A stretch of DNA of 64,000 nt, from positions 215,368,151-215,432,150 of the forward strand of contig CP136065.1 in NCBI GenBank assembly GCA_032622095.1, given 5' to 3'. This DNA is from Siphonodentalium dalli. Its lineage: Eukaryota > Mollusca > Scaphopoda > Gadilida > Siphonodentaliidae. A program made the position numbers and the translations under genes. Of the stretch, positions 35,430 through 48,419 are shown piece after piece. Numbering within the stretch: position 1 is the first letter of the stretch; each line of letters opens with the position of its first letter. The notes under the pieces were generated by a model that made no database searches, was not told where the DNA came from, and worked only from the letters and a program-made list of their open reading frames with translations.

Positions 35430-38400
35430 TTTTTGTAAGGTATTTCCACTGGGTTTGTTCACTGGGGGCAGCCATCTATCCTGGTAAATCCGTCTGAAAT
35501 CGCATAATCCTCCAGTGCGCAATCGCGAGCCTCCTGTGTGTTTCCGGCGAGAGAAAGTCTATAGCTTGCCCAGAAATTGAGCTCAGGGAGCATAAATGTG
35601 AGAAGTTAATGTAAGAAAATTACGTTTCTCCCTCAATTAAAGGCCATTCTGAATATTGAAAGCGACTCTTGATCCACATGATTCAATAAACCTGCCGATC
35701 AAAATCATTGTCATTTGGTGATCGTAAGTTTGTTAAAACAAGGTTTATAAAATATCACAAAATGATACCTTGCATGCCTTTGCAATAACAAGCTACACGA
35801 CGGGTGCGCATTCGGCGAAAGTGCACCAGTCCGAAATCGTCGCCTCGGCGTGTTTTCATGTTGATTTCGATGCTTCACGATTTTCATGAAGCTATTTTTG
35901 TTGATATGAAGGGACATAGCGCCGGCGATATTAACATAGGGGTGTAATTAGTGGGACATATGTTGTTTTAGACCAACTCTAGCAAATCTTTTCTATATTT
36001 AGTCCAAATATTGGTCTGAAATAGCTATCAATTTGAAATATACCAACATTATAGGTGGTGTCAGTTTGGTTGGAAATTCCCAACAGTTGGAAAATTCAAA
36101 CCCAGTTTTCCCCCATTTGGACCCATCTGGACGGCGGCCATTTTGAATCGGATGTTTTTTGTGAATATGTGGGGTGTCTTGGGGACTACCCTACACCACT
36201 CTTTGTTCGACCTAAATCGGTAAAGGGTCGAGAACTGGCATGGGTTCCCTTTTTGAATCCCTTAGGACGGCGGCCATGTTGGATTGGGTGTGTTGCGTGT
36301 GTGGAAATAAAGTATTGCGGCCATCCTACAACACCCTTTATTTGAGCGAAATATTAAAATTTTCAAATAAGGAATAGAAGTCACGTTCGACGTATATGTT
36401 GAGTAAAAACTGAAACGGTTGCCATTCCGTAAAAGTGGCGGCCATTTTGAATATGCTGACCATTGTGATTGGTTTGTCGGAAAAAACAGTCTTTATAATT
36501 GACATAGTTACACTGGCCATTCATGCCAAATGTCAGGTTTGCATCATAAAGTGAACGATTCTGTTACTATTTGACACTTGTCCGCCTTATATGTTTTGCA
36601 ATGGTAACATCTATATTTGCTCTACAAAGCGCAAAGAGACAAATTTGTGCACAAATATTAGATAAACTGTCATTATTCTCGGCAATAACGTTTATAATCT
36701 ACTAAATTCTCGATGAATTATATTCAATTTCGAAATTATTTATCGTAGGTGCGCACTGTAGCTTATCATTTGTGTTCGTTTTCGAACTGGAGCCATACAA
36801 TTTCGCACTGGAGCCACCGTATGCTTGTCTTTTAATGTGCCACCTGTAGACCTGTTCAGAGTTTCCGTGTATATGCTTTGATTTTCGTGTCCCGGAGATA
36901 ACAAACTTACCAGAAAACTATGGTTTGCCCATTGGAATGTCCCATTTCTGGTCTAAAAACAAACTTTATCGCCGAAGGTTACAGTAAAATGTGGAAAAAG
37001 AAGTGGTAAACTCCTGATTGTTCAATCTTCCGTGAGCGCTACAATTCAAATTCAATTCACACGGATACAGATGTTGATATTGAAAAATCATATTTCAAAT
37101 TTGAAAGAATAATTTGGATTTTTAAGAAAATACAATTTTAAGTGCCGTCACGCTAAGTTTTATAAAATTGCAGAGAGGGCAACTTAACGTTTAACGATGC
37201 GCACTGGACGATTATGCTATTTCGGACGGATTTAGCAGGAGCGGTGGCCCCCAGTGTTGTTGGTGTCTTATATGTGAGTGATGATTGTTTTCTGTATTTA
37301 CTGTTTGCATGTTTATTTTCAAATATTTAGACCGAAACGTTCTCATTTGTACATAGTGTATTATATGTCTTAGCATGTACAAAATTATCAATTGGCTGAG
37401 AATAAAGCATAATTTACTTATATATAGGCCTTCTGTGGCGCGGCCGGTGAGTACGTGGTGCGAGAGCCCGTCTATATTTATCCCTCCATTTCATGAAATC
37501 CCCCCTCCTCCAGTGTATAGATAATTCTTGAATCACGGAGCAGCAGTTATATATAGATGGGGAGGAGTAACTGAGGAGGGATGTATATATAATTAAGAAT
37601 GATTAATCACGGAAGCCTCATATATAGTCGGTCTGTTTACATGTACAGTCGAGTTGAATCCTTTTTGGCAGTGCTATATATTACCCATGTTGATGAAAAG
37701 TAAGTCGATATTAGGTGTACGCAAGAACCCGTGGATTCTAATGAATGCTTCTTAGCGGTGAGATCAATACAACAATTAAAACATATTCCATGTTGCGACC
37801 ACACGTATAGATAGTGGCTGAATGTGAGTGTATAGCACACAGACATTTTTTACAGAAACAGCTGACATGTAAATCCAGGTCGAGCGCACACACTTACACG
37901 GGTCAGAAAGTGACGTCACCATCGAAAACAATACGTCGACTATAAATAAAAACAGAGCAATGCGCACTTATGCGATACAATGGCATGCAGTACAAAGTCG
38001 AATCAGTAACGCAACGGATTGGTAATGTATGGGACCAGATACGACAGCATAAACACATATCTGATCATTCCACAAACGAGCCCCAGTCTGTGATTACACA
38101 TCGTAAACAAGGAAATTACCTCGCGACAACTAGCGCATGGCCGGTCAAGCAAACGTTACACATCTGGAGGACAGAAAGGAAAATTCCATTATCAAGAAGA
38201 AATTACAGGATTTAATGGGATAAAAATATCAAATGAATTACTGAATAAAATAAAATATTCACTTACTTTTTACAATTATGTACACTATTTACATGTCTCT
38301 TTACTTGTGTTACTTTGATTCCTTCTTTCGTATCTTTAGCGAAACGAAGTCGTCGCTGGTTTAACCCCAGTCAACATACAAATTGACTCGATCGTCGTTT

Positions 38401-38431
38401 TTTGACTATGCGTCCTGATTTTGTGGCATAG
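35430..38431. other. Non-coding DNA with minor repeats
   Basis: GGCGGCCAT words recur at 36132, 36271, 36319 and 36437 within loosely similar segments. TATATATA-rich stretches lie at 37500-37630. A hairpin TTTGACTATGC/GCATAGTCAAA is at 38401-38436. No gene recognised. Confidence 0.55.
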
Positions 38432-38960
38432 TCAAACACTTGTTGTGAATCTGCAGATGTTTTTCGGAACTGTCATTATTTGATGATTTTTTTTTTTCAA
38501 CACCCTCATAATTCGATGGACAAATGTGTCTTTCCTTCTTTGAAAGTTTAATTTTCTGGGATGTTTCCGAGTCAATTTGGTGGAACTTGTATCAGGGGAG
38601 TTACTGATACTAGTGCTTGGATTAGATGTAGGCCTCACCAACTCATTCGGAAATATTTCAGTAATCACGGTATCTGACGTTTCCAGTTCCAGTAAATCGT
38701 CATTACTGACACTCTGTGGCACCGTTGAATGATACAGTTAATGTAGCTGATGTACTGACAGTGGCTGTCTCCGTACTGGACAATTGGGATTTTGGTGTGA
38801 CTGCAACTATGATTTCCGATTGGGAGGGTATAATCAAAGTGGTATCAGATTCGACCCGTCGTCTATCACTTGCGTGTTTTTCGGTAGTATTGTATTTATA
38901 TCAATGTCCTCTGGCCAAGAATCGAAGACTGGCAGTTCATATGTATATTATGTTTTCCCG
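38432..38960 (-). pseudogene. Ser/Thr-rich tail downstream of the Merlin transposase
   Basis: Two successive minus-strand frames, about 38910-38705 and 38722-38432, read as Ser/Thr/Val-rich protein ending in a Lys/Arg-rich segment (K-H-P-R-K-L-N-F-Q-R-R-K). They lie directly after the transposase motifs in the same direction and look like one sequence with a frameshift near 38715. I recognise no domain. It may be the C-terminus of the transposase or an unrelated captured sequence. Confidence 0.35.
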
Positions 38961-39480
38961 TAAATCGTAACATTTTCTGATATCTTCAAACAATTTGATC
39001 ACAAGATTACATCCCCGGTGGTTGTTCCTATAGATCACGTGACACAAGGGGCCATCGAATGTGCTCCATGAACACCCACTCATCGTGCGAAAATAATCTT
39101 TAACGTGTTGCCAGGTGCTTTCAATGTTGTTTGTATGACTTCATAAAATACACGGGTGTCTCTAATTTGGTTTTTGTGGGTAAATTCATACTTATGTAAA
39201 ATTTTGAAGTGGCGATAGTCCATGGTATATACACTTTCGCATGCACTCCCTCCACCCGTCACTGAGGATGGTTGAGCCATGATCCACAGGTTTTTCAATT
39301 ATTGTTAGAAGAGTGTTTTATCCTGGTTAATGAGAGGACAAGGAGAAATTTCTGTGTTTCCACATCTACAATTCAAAATATCCACAGGGCCATGCCTTTG
39401 TCTTTCCACTTGCCGTAGTTGTGGTTTGGACCAAACAACGTTTCATCTATTTGGACGACCCCTTGGAATGACCAATAGAA
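38961..39480 (-). pseudogene. Merlin (ISXO2/IS1595-like) DDE transposase relic
   Basis: Broken minus-strand frames carry in order: V-V-Q-I-D-E-T-L-F-G (about 39431-39455, first catalytic D), I-L-S-D-G-W-R-E (about 39246-39269, second D), and I-E-S-T-W-Q-H-V-K-D-Y-F (about 39090-39127), the E-containing signature. These belong to the ISXO2-like transposase family, known in animals as Merlin. Stops and at least two frameshifts separate the blocks, so it is dead. The N-terminal zinc region and the ends were not found. Confidence 0.8.
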
Positions 39481-39849
39481 CGCGGTCGGCCTAGAAAACG
39501 TGGCTCTCTATGTACACGTTGCATTACTTTCGCCATTCGTGGCATTGCAACGTGGCGTATGACTCGAACAACGAACACCTTTTAGCCATACACCCAACGC
39601 ATGACCATGCATCCAATACATGCATACATATACACCAACACATTACACTACAACCACACGAAGTATACTCGTACACCACCCATAAGCACGCAACACATTT
39701 GTGTATATGTATGTATACCACTACACCTCACCGATGGTAACACGGTCGTTCCGTGTATACCCCATACACCTCACACGGTTGATTGATTGACGTGTTTTCG
39801 AACACGTTACATGTTATCACATTTTAAGAAAAGTTTGAATATGGATACA
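39481..39849. other. Non-coding, ACA/CAT-rich
   Basis: Low-complexity CACACA/ATGCAT words at 39590-39780. No gene. Confidence 0.5.
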
Positions 39850-40958
39850 AATCTGACTTTTATTGTTTCTCTTATGAAAGATCCAACGGAACGAGGGTCT
39901 CTCCCATGTAACCCCCTGTACCGGTCACGTTCTCTTGAAGCCTAGATAATTCTGGTTGAATTAGTTTTTCGGATTCAATATTTCGTTTTATGAATTGAAA
40001 CAGCTGTTCACCGTCATTCTCCTCGTTTCTATGGCAGAACGATGAGTTCACCGAAACACCAGGAAATGGCACGGGATCACGTTTTGTGAATTTACAAGGT
40101 TTAATAAGAGCATTGTGGTCAGGAAGAGATCCAACATTTTCCGAACTGTTCTTATGTGGTTCTCTGGAGGGGATACTGGTAGGCAATTGAGTCAGCGGGA
40201 ACAAACCAGGACTGTCGTTTAGTTAGAATATTATTCGATTTGAGATATGTCATAAGGTGTTCAGCGATGCATTTTTCAAATAACTTGCTTAAACAGCTTA
40301 GAAATGAGATTAGACGGCAATTCGCCGGAATGGTCGACCTCCTTTCTTATCTATTGGAACAACGTTTGCGTGTTTCCATTCCGGCGGAAAGTATGATTCT
40401 CGAATAAATAGGTGGAAGATTTTGGAAAGAGGCTTAATCAAGCTTGTGCAGTACAGATGCGGGCTAATAAGATCAGGTCCATATGCCTTATTTGGTTGGA
40501 GTTCTCTTATATATACATGTATAGCATTATAAACTTCCAGCTCAGTTATTGTTATATCACTGATTGTGGTCAGATTAGGACCACCGGGTGTTGGGTGGTG
40601 GTTGTTGTTTTGTTCCATCGAGAGATGCAATTCTACAGCAGTAGCCATTTAGCACCACTGATTTGTATTCGTCTGACGACACAACTTTGTCCTGCCAAAC
40701 TAAAGGAGGCTCAGTTTCAGCCCTATATTTGTGGAAAGATGATTAAATGTCTTCCGCCATTTGCCAGCTGATGTCTTGTGATCATTGAGGACTTCTTGAA
40801 GTTTTAATAAATGAAATTGTTTAGACGATATAACTTGGGAAATTACTTCGTTTTAATTTTTCTATATTTGCTCCATACATCGGAGGTATTTCTTCTTTTT
40901 GCCGATTTATGAATCCTTTTTATTGTCTAATTAAATAATTAATCCGTGCGTTCATACA
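39850..40958 (-). pseudogene. CR1/Jockey-type LINE, reverse transcriptase N-terminal part
   Basis: The minus-strand frame at 40648-40310 reads L-Q-P-N-K-A-Y-G-P-D-L-I-S-P-H-L, then P-P-E-W-K-H-A-N-V-V-P-I, the classic start of a LINE RT. A shifted frame continues with L-F-E-K-C-I-A-E-H-L-M and decays past 39900. Upstream to 40958 the linker before the RT is readable in pieces. It probably continues from the endonuclease part at 41837-42375, split by the TIR element. The catalytic Y/F-A-D-D is not found here. Confidence 0.75.
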
Positions 40959-41836
40959 CACCCTAAATCTAGTTGGATGAACGTTGTATACAACTCGTTG
41001 GGTGCGAATTTGTTGTATACTTATTATCCAACAGTTTAGTACGATGTACACAACTGATTGCGTGAACTGTCTTCTGTGGTATTACTGTCATACCACATTG
41101 GATTAAACCTCCACGTGACCGGGTCATCCAATAGCAGCGCGTTTCCGGTGCGGGCGAGCATGTGCGTTTTTGGCTCAAAATATTTCAAAACAAGATGGAC
41201 GACTGCGTGAAAAAACTCCTGAGCGACTGGAAAATGGGACAAGACGTCGTGGATAGCTTTGCCGGTATAATATACCTTTGTTATAATTATTCTTTGTACG
41301 ATACACTGATTATGTAGGCTTTATGTATTGAGTGTATATTTATTTATATTTGCCAAATTTTGAAGTTTACAAATTTACACAACTGCTGACGGCACTAATT
41401 TGACTAAAGTAGTACACTCATACACTCAACACATAAAGCCTACATAATCAGTGTATCGTACAAAGAATAATTATAACAAAGGTATACTAAACCAGCAAAT
41501 GTATCCACGACGTCTTGCCCCATTTTACTTTACAATCAACGTTGGGTAAACTTTCCAATCAACAAATGTCACCCAACCCTACCCAACACCCAACAGTTCA
41601 ATAAACGTAGATAGGTGCTGTGGGCAATTAATGTTGATTGAGTGTTGTGTGATATTTCATCCAACACGTTGTATAATTAACATACAGCCGTTGCTAGTAA
41701 ATATATATGCAACGTTGTGTAAAAGTGTATCCAACAAAATTGTCATGCAACTTTTCACACAACGTAGATAGGTGCTTTGGGCATACAACGGTTGATTGAC
41801 TCTTGGATAACTTCTTATCCAACTAGATTTAGGGTG
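40959..41836. mobile_element. Non-autonomous TIR element inserted in a LINE
   Basis: Perfect 20-bp ends, CACCCTAAATCTAGTTGGAT at 40959-40978 and its reverse complement at 41817-41836. An internal foldback has arms of about 110 bp (about 41231-41337 and 41417-41527). Repeated ACGTAGATAGGTGCT words lie at 41603 and 41764. The LINE resumes on both sides. No transposase; target duplication not certain. Confidence 0.8.
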
Positions 41837-42375
41837 CATGTATATAGTGCGCTTGTTATGTACTTTCGGTCTAGTTGTTTCACGAGTTTCAATTTTCACG
41901 TAGACCGGGACGTGGTAGCGAACTAAGTCACACACGAGGGGTTCTAATATCCCACTTTCCTTTCGTGCAGTTACCGTTGATCAGTACAACATATATGAGT
42001 GTTTCTGAGAATTCAGTAAAATTTGTGGAGTCGTCGATAACTTGTGGAGGGATATATGTTTTCTAAATTAGTTCTTTCCATGCCATCTCTACGTGTAAAT
42101 GTTATATTGTTCTTAACATAGACAATAACACCGCCCCCTGTTATATCGGTATGAACTCTATCTCTACGATCAGGTTCGTGGAAACCAGGTATAAGCAAAT
42201 TATTGTGTTCATTTTTGTTACTAAGCAAGGACTCCGTAATACCACACACGTCATAGTTTTGGATTTCGAAGAACATCAACATCAAGGAATTTAATCTGCA
42301 TATTCATGTGGAACACTGATAGTTCTCGGTCTGTTCGAGGTCCGGGGTTAGGCAAAATATCCCTCTAGTTTTATT
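41837..42375 (-). pseudogene. CR1/Jockey-type LINE, endonuclease part with 2A-like relic
   Basis: The minus-strand frames read D-I-L-P-N-P-G-P (42361-42338), E-L-S-V-F-H-M-N, then after a frameshift D-V-C-G-I-T-E-S-L-L, R-R-D-R and G-G-G-V-I-V-Y-V-K-N, the apurinic-like endonuclease of LINEs (E in T-E-S/T-W/L is catalytic). The N-P-G-P octet resembles 2A peptides known in some animal LINEs, but the usual Glu is Leu here. Stops flank the motif. The frame at 41935-41837 is probably the following linker. Confidence 0.75.
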
Positions 42376-45300
42376 ACATAGGACGCGATTCATGAACATT
42401 TCGTAGGAGTTCACGATCGAAAGTATGATTAGTACACGAATGAGCTTGATTTGGTTGTTCCATGCATTCGTAGAAGTTTAGACATCGCTCTTTACGTTTC
42501 GCATATTGCGCGCGGTTATAGTATATGCCTGCCCTTGAGCGGTAATAGTTATCCTGGGTCATATCGATGAGAATTTATGGTGCTGGATAATTGATAGGTA
42601 GGCTTTTTCATCAGATCATAGTCCCATTGGCGCGACATTTGATCGGTTGCAGGGTCTTTGCTTAAGATACATATAACAATGAGTTGTGAAGTATATAAGA
42701 GAGTATTACATATAAATATGTGGATATAAGACAAAGAAAATGAAAAACAATTCATGACGAAATATAACAGAACAGTTCTTAAAGAAGGAAGTTCAACTTG
42801 TCTGGAGATGTTCATTTGTCGGATTGTTATGGGACGATGATAGGTTTCGCAGAATCGCGGTAATCTGATAATACAGCTATTTGGAAGCAAACTTATTTTT
42901 ACATATATTGCAGTGTAATGCAATGTAATGCCACTGATATCCTGATAAAATACAGAGTTATCAATGATAGTCAGTCTTAATTTACTGTGGTCGTACACGA
43001 AAAGTGTGAAGCCCAGCCCCATTCATATGCAGGATGTATCAGGACAGTGATCCATATTAAAGTGATAACATAAAAATCAAAACACGAGTTAAGATAATTA
43101 TGATTTGTGAAAAAACAATTTAATGGCACTATTATTCGGAATGGTTATTTGTGACCAGATTGATGGATTACACGGGGAGATAAGTGCGTTTGTGTGAAAT
43201 GGGAGGAGCGAAAACTCAATGTGATAAGACCTCGATCGAAAAAGTCGTACAAGTAAATAAGGAAGGATAACTCTATCCGTGAGCTCGCGTAATTTATTTA
43301 TGATATAATTTCGACCGGAGGTGTCTAACAAGTGAGTGAGGGTGGATAACTCTATTCGTCGTTTCTCAATATCGATGTCACTTAAAGTGACATTATAGAT
43401 CCAGGTTTGTGTTTGTGTTTATGCGATAATATTGGTGGGACGTGCATAATCAATCAGTTAATGTATAGTTAGCAACATTCAACGTATTTGTTTCGAATTT
43501 GTGTTCTTGGCAGCCTGGGAGCATGTGGTTGTTGGTGATTTCCTGGAAGGAAATATTTTTGTTTCGGTATAATAAGCGGTTTTTGTGATATTTGTGGTGT
43601 AGAATGTGAATGTTCAGTCCATATATATGCATTATGGCAGCGTCTAGGTATGAATTATTTAATAGGGCCGAACAATTTACATACATGTCGCAGGTTGCCT
43701 GTATTATCAAATTATTAACGAACTATCAATAGTGTAATCTAATCTTATACAGTCGTACTTTCAGAGTTTGTTTAGTTCGACGTGTAGGTGTGAGATAGAT
43801 CTTATTTACATACATTTGATGGCGCACTACGGTAGTGCAAACATCATAGCATAGTCGAGTAATTTTATAGTTGGTTGTGCATATCGTCTGAGTTATCATG
43901 GTGATAATTATGCGACTTATAGTTATGCCGTTGTGTATGGTAATATCTGGCACAAGTTCACCATTGTCCCTTTACTGGATGCATGGGACAGAAGTAGCCA
44001 TAAAGTCCAAGGTGCATACTACGAGTTTGATGACTTCAAGATACAGCTCTTCAGTCCCAGAAGCCAGCATATCTCGATGTAAGACACTTAGGTCCAAGTC
44101 GGCATCTCTGGTTTAGACTAGGTTTTATCCTAGACCAGATTTTACTCCAGTTTAAACTAGGTTTAAGTAGCGTAAACAAGGAAGAAACATATTTAGTGCA
44201 GGCAATCGAAATCATCGACGACGATGCGCTGGACGTCTCAAATCACAGGCCCATTAGAATGGTCATTAAATACACACAAAACAATACTATGCTAGTGGGA
44301 ACGAGTATGTAAACTAAACATGATTATAACAAATTGTTGATACGTTGCAGCGTTAAGCCTACGTCTGTGGTATATATACAAACTCCAAGCATGTTAATAC
44401 TAATTCCCGGTTAGCTGCATGCATGGGAACGGCAGTATCCACATGCGTGTGATCAAGGCATCGCGTTATCATTCATTCACCTTTTTGAGATCGCAAATCT
44501 GAATGCTGAGATGGATGTTCAATTAATTTAAATGGAAATACATTCATAATCGATATGTACACAATATATTCCGAATATGTTATGGATTCATATTTCAGAT
44601 GACAGTTCTATGTATCAGTCTCATATACACATAAAACACTCGAAAACTCATCAGAACTCCTTAAGTACTAGGCATAATTACTGCACAGATGATCGGCGTT
44701 TGTTGACATCTTCGTTTGTGGCGTTAACATCTTTCTGAGGCGAGAGTGGTCACTCCATATCTCGCGGGTATGGAGAACGACACTGATTTTTTAAATTCTA
44801 TTCAATCCTATGCTTCATTGACATATTCAACTATATACCGGCATTTGTTTTGGTAGCGTGGATGTCCAGGAACTATACTAGTGGGTGGATGTTATCGAAA
44901 ATTTGAGTGAGCAAAAGCAAAAACACTATTGAAAAAATTCGCAACAAAATATTAAATTGCTTGATCTGGGAAAACTGATTGACAGCGGGTGGATAAATAC
45001 TCCTGCTTCATGTGGACATACACATACGTTGTTCGTTGTCCGTTTTACGATGAGAAACCAACATATCCCCATATCATATACGTGAAAATGACTTTCCCAT
45101 TTTCCCGGCTTTTGTGATACCCTCGGCTTTGGTGATAACACGTACACGGGGTGATGTACATGCAGGAGAGTCTTAGTGGAGTTCGATGAGGCGATGTTGG
45201 TACTTATGAGATAAATTCTAACAAAATATGTGTCAGTGTGATGGATGATTTCTTGCTATATATGTCTGTTTGCAATTCGCTCGTTCGGATGTCGCTTTGG

Positions 45301-45409
45301 CGACTGAGAGCATGGAGGAAAGGACTGATCAGATTAACACGTTAGACACGAACATGACTTTTGAAACTGATTCCTTATTCACAAAACGGTATCTTTCTGT
45401 CAATTTGAC
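42376..45409. other. Mostly non-coding, no confident gene
   Basis: The minus-strand frame at 42562-42374 may be the N-terminal part of the adjacent LINE. A minus-strand open stretch at about 44107-43970 follows an AG and reads as plausible protein, without a known domain. CTAGGTTT-type repeats lie at 44112-44168. The remainder is featureless. Confidence 0.45.
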
Positions 45410-46190
45410 GCATGGGTTAGTGGCCCGCCCAAATACCCACCGGAGACACCCCAGCCCTCACCGGAGAGTGTAACGACCACCCTGAGGGGGAATGGAGTAT
45501 GGACTACATGTATATGGACTATTAGAACTTTAAGGATTTCGGCCAATTTGATGGTATGGGTGAGTGGCCCGCCCCATGGGATATGGATTTCTGCCAATTT
45601 GACGGCATGTATGGATGGCCCGCTCAAATGTCCCATAGAAACAGCCCACCCCTCAACCCTGGGGGACCACCCCAGGAGGTGAACATGGGGTATGGACCAT
45701 CGAGAAATTGTAAGGATTGACATCAGGAGTGGGTAGCCGGCTCCAACTACCCACTAGAAACACCCTCACCCGGGGTACCGCCCCGAGGGGATGAAATGGG
45801 TTATGGACCATATTCGAGAACGGTGGGTGGCACATCCCAAATGCCCCCATAGAAACACCCCAACCCGCACCCCGGGGTCCATATCCGCTTGGTTATAACC
45901 ACACGCGGTGAAGGTGAGTTTTTTTCTATGGACTATATATGCCGTCATATTGGGCGAATCATTAGCCTAAAATCCTTACCGTTCTCGAAAATGGTCCATA
46001 CCCCAGTTATCCCGGGGTGAGGGGTGATGTTTCTATCAGGTATTTTGGGCGGGCCACCCATTCATGTCGTCAAATTCGCCGAAATCATTCCCGTTCTCGA
46101 AAATGGTCCATATCCCATTTTCACCCATCCGGATGGTACCCCCGGGGTGGTGGTATTTCTATGGGGTATTTGTAGTTCCAAAAGTCATGT
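45410..46190. repeat. Degenerate repeat with units in both orientations
   Basis: Words such as GGGTATGGACCAT, TCTATGGG and GTGGCCCGCC recur at irregular 110-160 bp spacing from 45410 to 45870, then in the opposite direction from about 45970 to 46190 (GTTCTCGAAAATGGTCCATA twice). Confidence 0.7.
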
Positions 46191-47439
46191 TCGTCCATAT
46201 AATATCTAACCGCTGTACAACAGACCGTGCATTCGTCGTGATTTCTCAAAGCGCACGGGTTATTCGCCTGATTAGATAGCGACAACGGGTCGCGTGACCG
46301 GACAATGCATTGACAAGTAGCGATTATAAACAGACAGACCACGCCTCCTATCTTTGCAATTGGGCAAGTGTTGCCCAGAGGTAGCGCAAGCGACCACATC
46401 TATGTCGTCCCAGCGGTGGAGAAAAACTTGGTTTTACTACTAAAACTGGAGATACCGATTCGGACCTTAAGGTTTAACCAAAGATTGCAGTCCAATATGG
46501 CCTCCAGGGATAAGTTTTTCAAATTTTTAAAATTGGTAGAAAAGTATCAAAAACGTCACAAAATTCAAAGAAAACAACAATCAATGTATCATATGTAGTC
46601 AACAACACTATACTGGTAGCAGATTAAAAATATTACGAACCATTCTCTTGACTTTGAGCGTAATTGTGCAAGGTCAGATTCCCTCAGCAAGACAGTTTAT
46701 ATTTTAACATGGTCAGCCTGGTCCAAATCCCAATCAGGGTTAATCAAAAGATTACTCAACGAATCCCCACCAGCAAGTTTACAATGGATACAGTCATTGC
46801 CAAATACTGCTGTGTGATATCTGGTTGTGTCATTTCAAAATTTGATCGCTCGCTTCAAAAACATGAGAATTATATCATGTTTTGTGCTGTAATAGATGGA
46901 TTTCTCAACAAAGCGTTCTTGATAGAGAACTCCCCAACCAGGATTCAGTTTTGTTTGTGGAAATTTCTCAACAATAGACCCTGTAAGTGTGCACAAAGTC
47001 AGATTTCAGTTCGGAAGAAAGTATCAAATATTTCCAATTTCTGTCACAGGTAAAGTGTTATTTACTATATATAATAAACGTATAGTTGATTTTAGCTTCT
47101 CATGGGAAGTTTGTGCCATTTTTTCTCTACTTAAAAAATACCCAAATTTGAACCGGAGTCCATATTGGAGTGCTTTGGTTAAGTCTTAATGTTATGTCGA
47201 GTAATAATCGATTTTTTCGAACCCGGTCACCATGCATCGAAAACGTGGACTATTGAACCCTCACACTATCGAACTTCCCGACTACCGATTCATCGAACTA
47301 CTAGTAACGAACACTGACTAACGCACTGTCCCACTCCATCAATCGTGTATAGGTACATGATTGAGTTAATGACCAGGTATATGACCTCATGAATTAGTCC
47401 ATGTGATTTTTTTGTTTTAAGTGCCATTCAAATTGTCCC
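46191..47439. other. Non-coding, no recognised feature
   Basis: Short plus frames at 46368-47189 lack splice or domain support. Loosely similar GTGCAxAxGTCAGATT words occur at 46666 and 46990. Confidence 0.5.
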
Positions 47440-47489
47440 AAAAGTCAATAAGTCAGTACAATTGCAATTGTACTGACTTATTGACTTTT
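47440..47489. repeat. Perfect 50-bp palindrome without spacer
   Basis: 47440-47464 is the exact reverse complement of 47465-47489, centred on CAATTGCAATTG-like sequence. Confidence 0.95.
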
Positions 47490-48419
47490 AGTTTTCATCC
47501 AAAAAGCAAAATTGCACTGAAGGGCATACACATGTACCGGTACATGTAAATGTACCATGATCCCACATGTGCAATGAGAGGATGGGATAATATTTTATTT
47601 CACAATACAATACATTATACATTAATACATTATAATATAAGTCAATTTATATACGTATTGTGTGGAGTGCCGTGGCCTATGATGGCCGTCTACCCGGCAC
47701 TCCTGACTGACAGAATACAATCAATAATGGCTACATAAAGAATTTAAACAGTTCACTATAATTTTCAGATGAGTAATATTTAGATTGAATTTAGATATAG
47801 ATATTGATTCCAGCGAATAAACAGATATGTTTTAGTTGTGTGGATATAAATAGATATGAATGAATATGCAACGGTCAATTTTCTCATTAACAAGATTTGG
47901 AGTATGTTTTGGCTGTATTTACTAATGGAAATTTATAAAGCTTTGCTCACACACTGTTACAGTTGAGTTTCCTTAGTATATACAGCCATGCATTGGACGA
48001 GATTTTACAGGACACAGGTCTTAGTACTCGGGTAATTTAATGTGAGACAAGTTTAGCATTTAAGGTAAGTGGCCTATAGACTATATATATTCGAAATATT
48101 TTTTATTATTTTTGTGTGCAATCAGGGCAAAATTTGTTTTTGCATTTAATTGTATTGGAATACTGGTTGATCAATTCTACACTCATCAGTTTTGTATAGT
48201 TATCTCGACTCCTAATTGTTTTGTTTTTTTTTGTTAACTGAGTTCCAAATATTCGAAAAAGAGTGTTCTGGGAGATTTTCTGAAAATGTTGTTCTTGGTG
48301 TTACTTTTGGTCAAATGTTTTCTGCGGCTGTATGTCTACTGTTGGTTCCTAGTTTAAAACCGAATGAGTTTTTGAAGGTCCCCTGGCAGTCTATTATAAG
48401 CCCAGTCATGCATGAATAC
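47490..48419. other. Non-coding, no recognised feature
   Basis: AT-rich, with no exon or repeat recognised. Confidence 0.5.

Noticed and set aside
35195-35497. Plus and minus frames over a C/T-rich tract
   Set aside because: Low-complexity composition explains the open frames.
43970-44107. Minus-strand stretch reading as plausible protein after an AG
   Set aside because: Short, no domain or donor; could be a transposon scrap.
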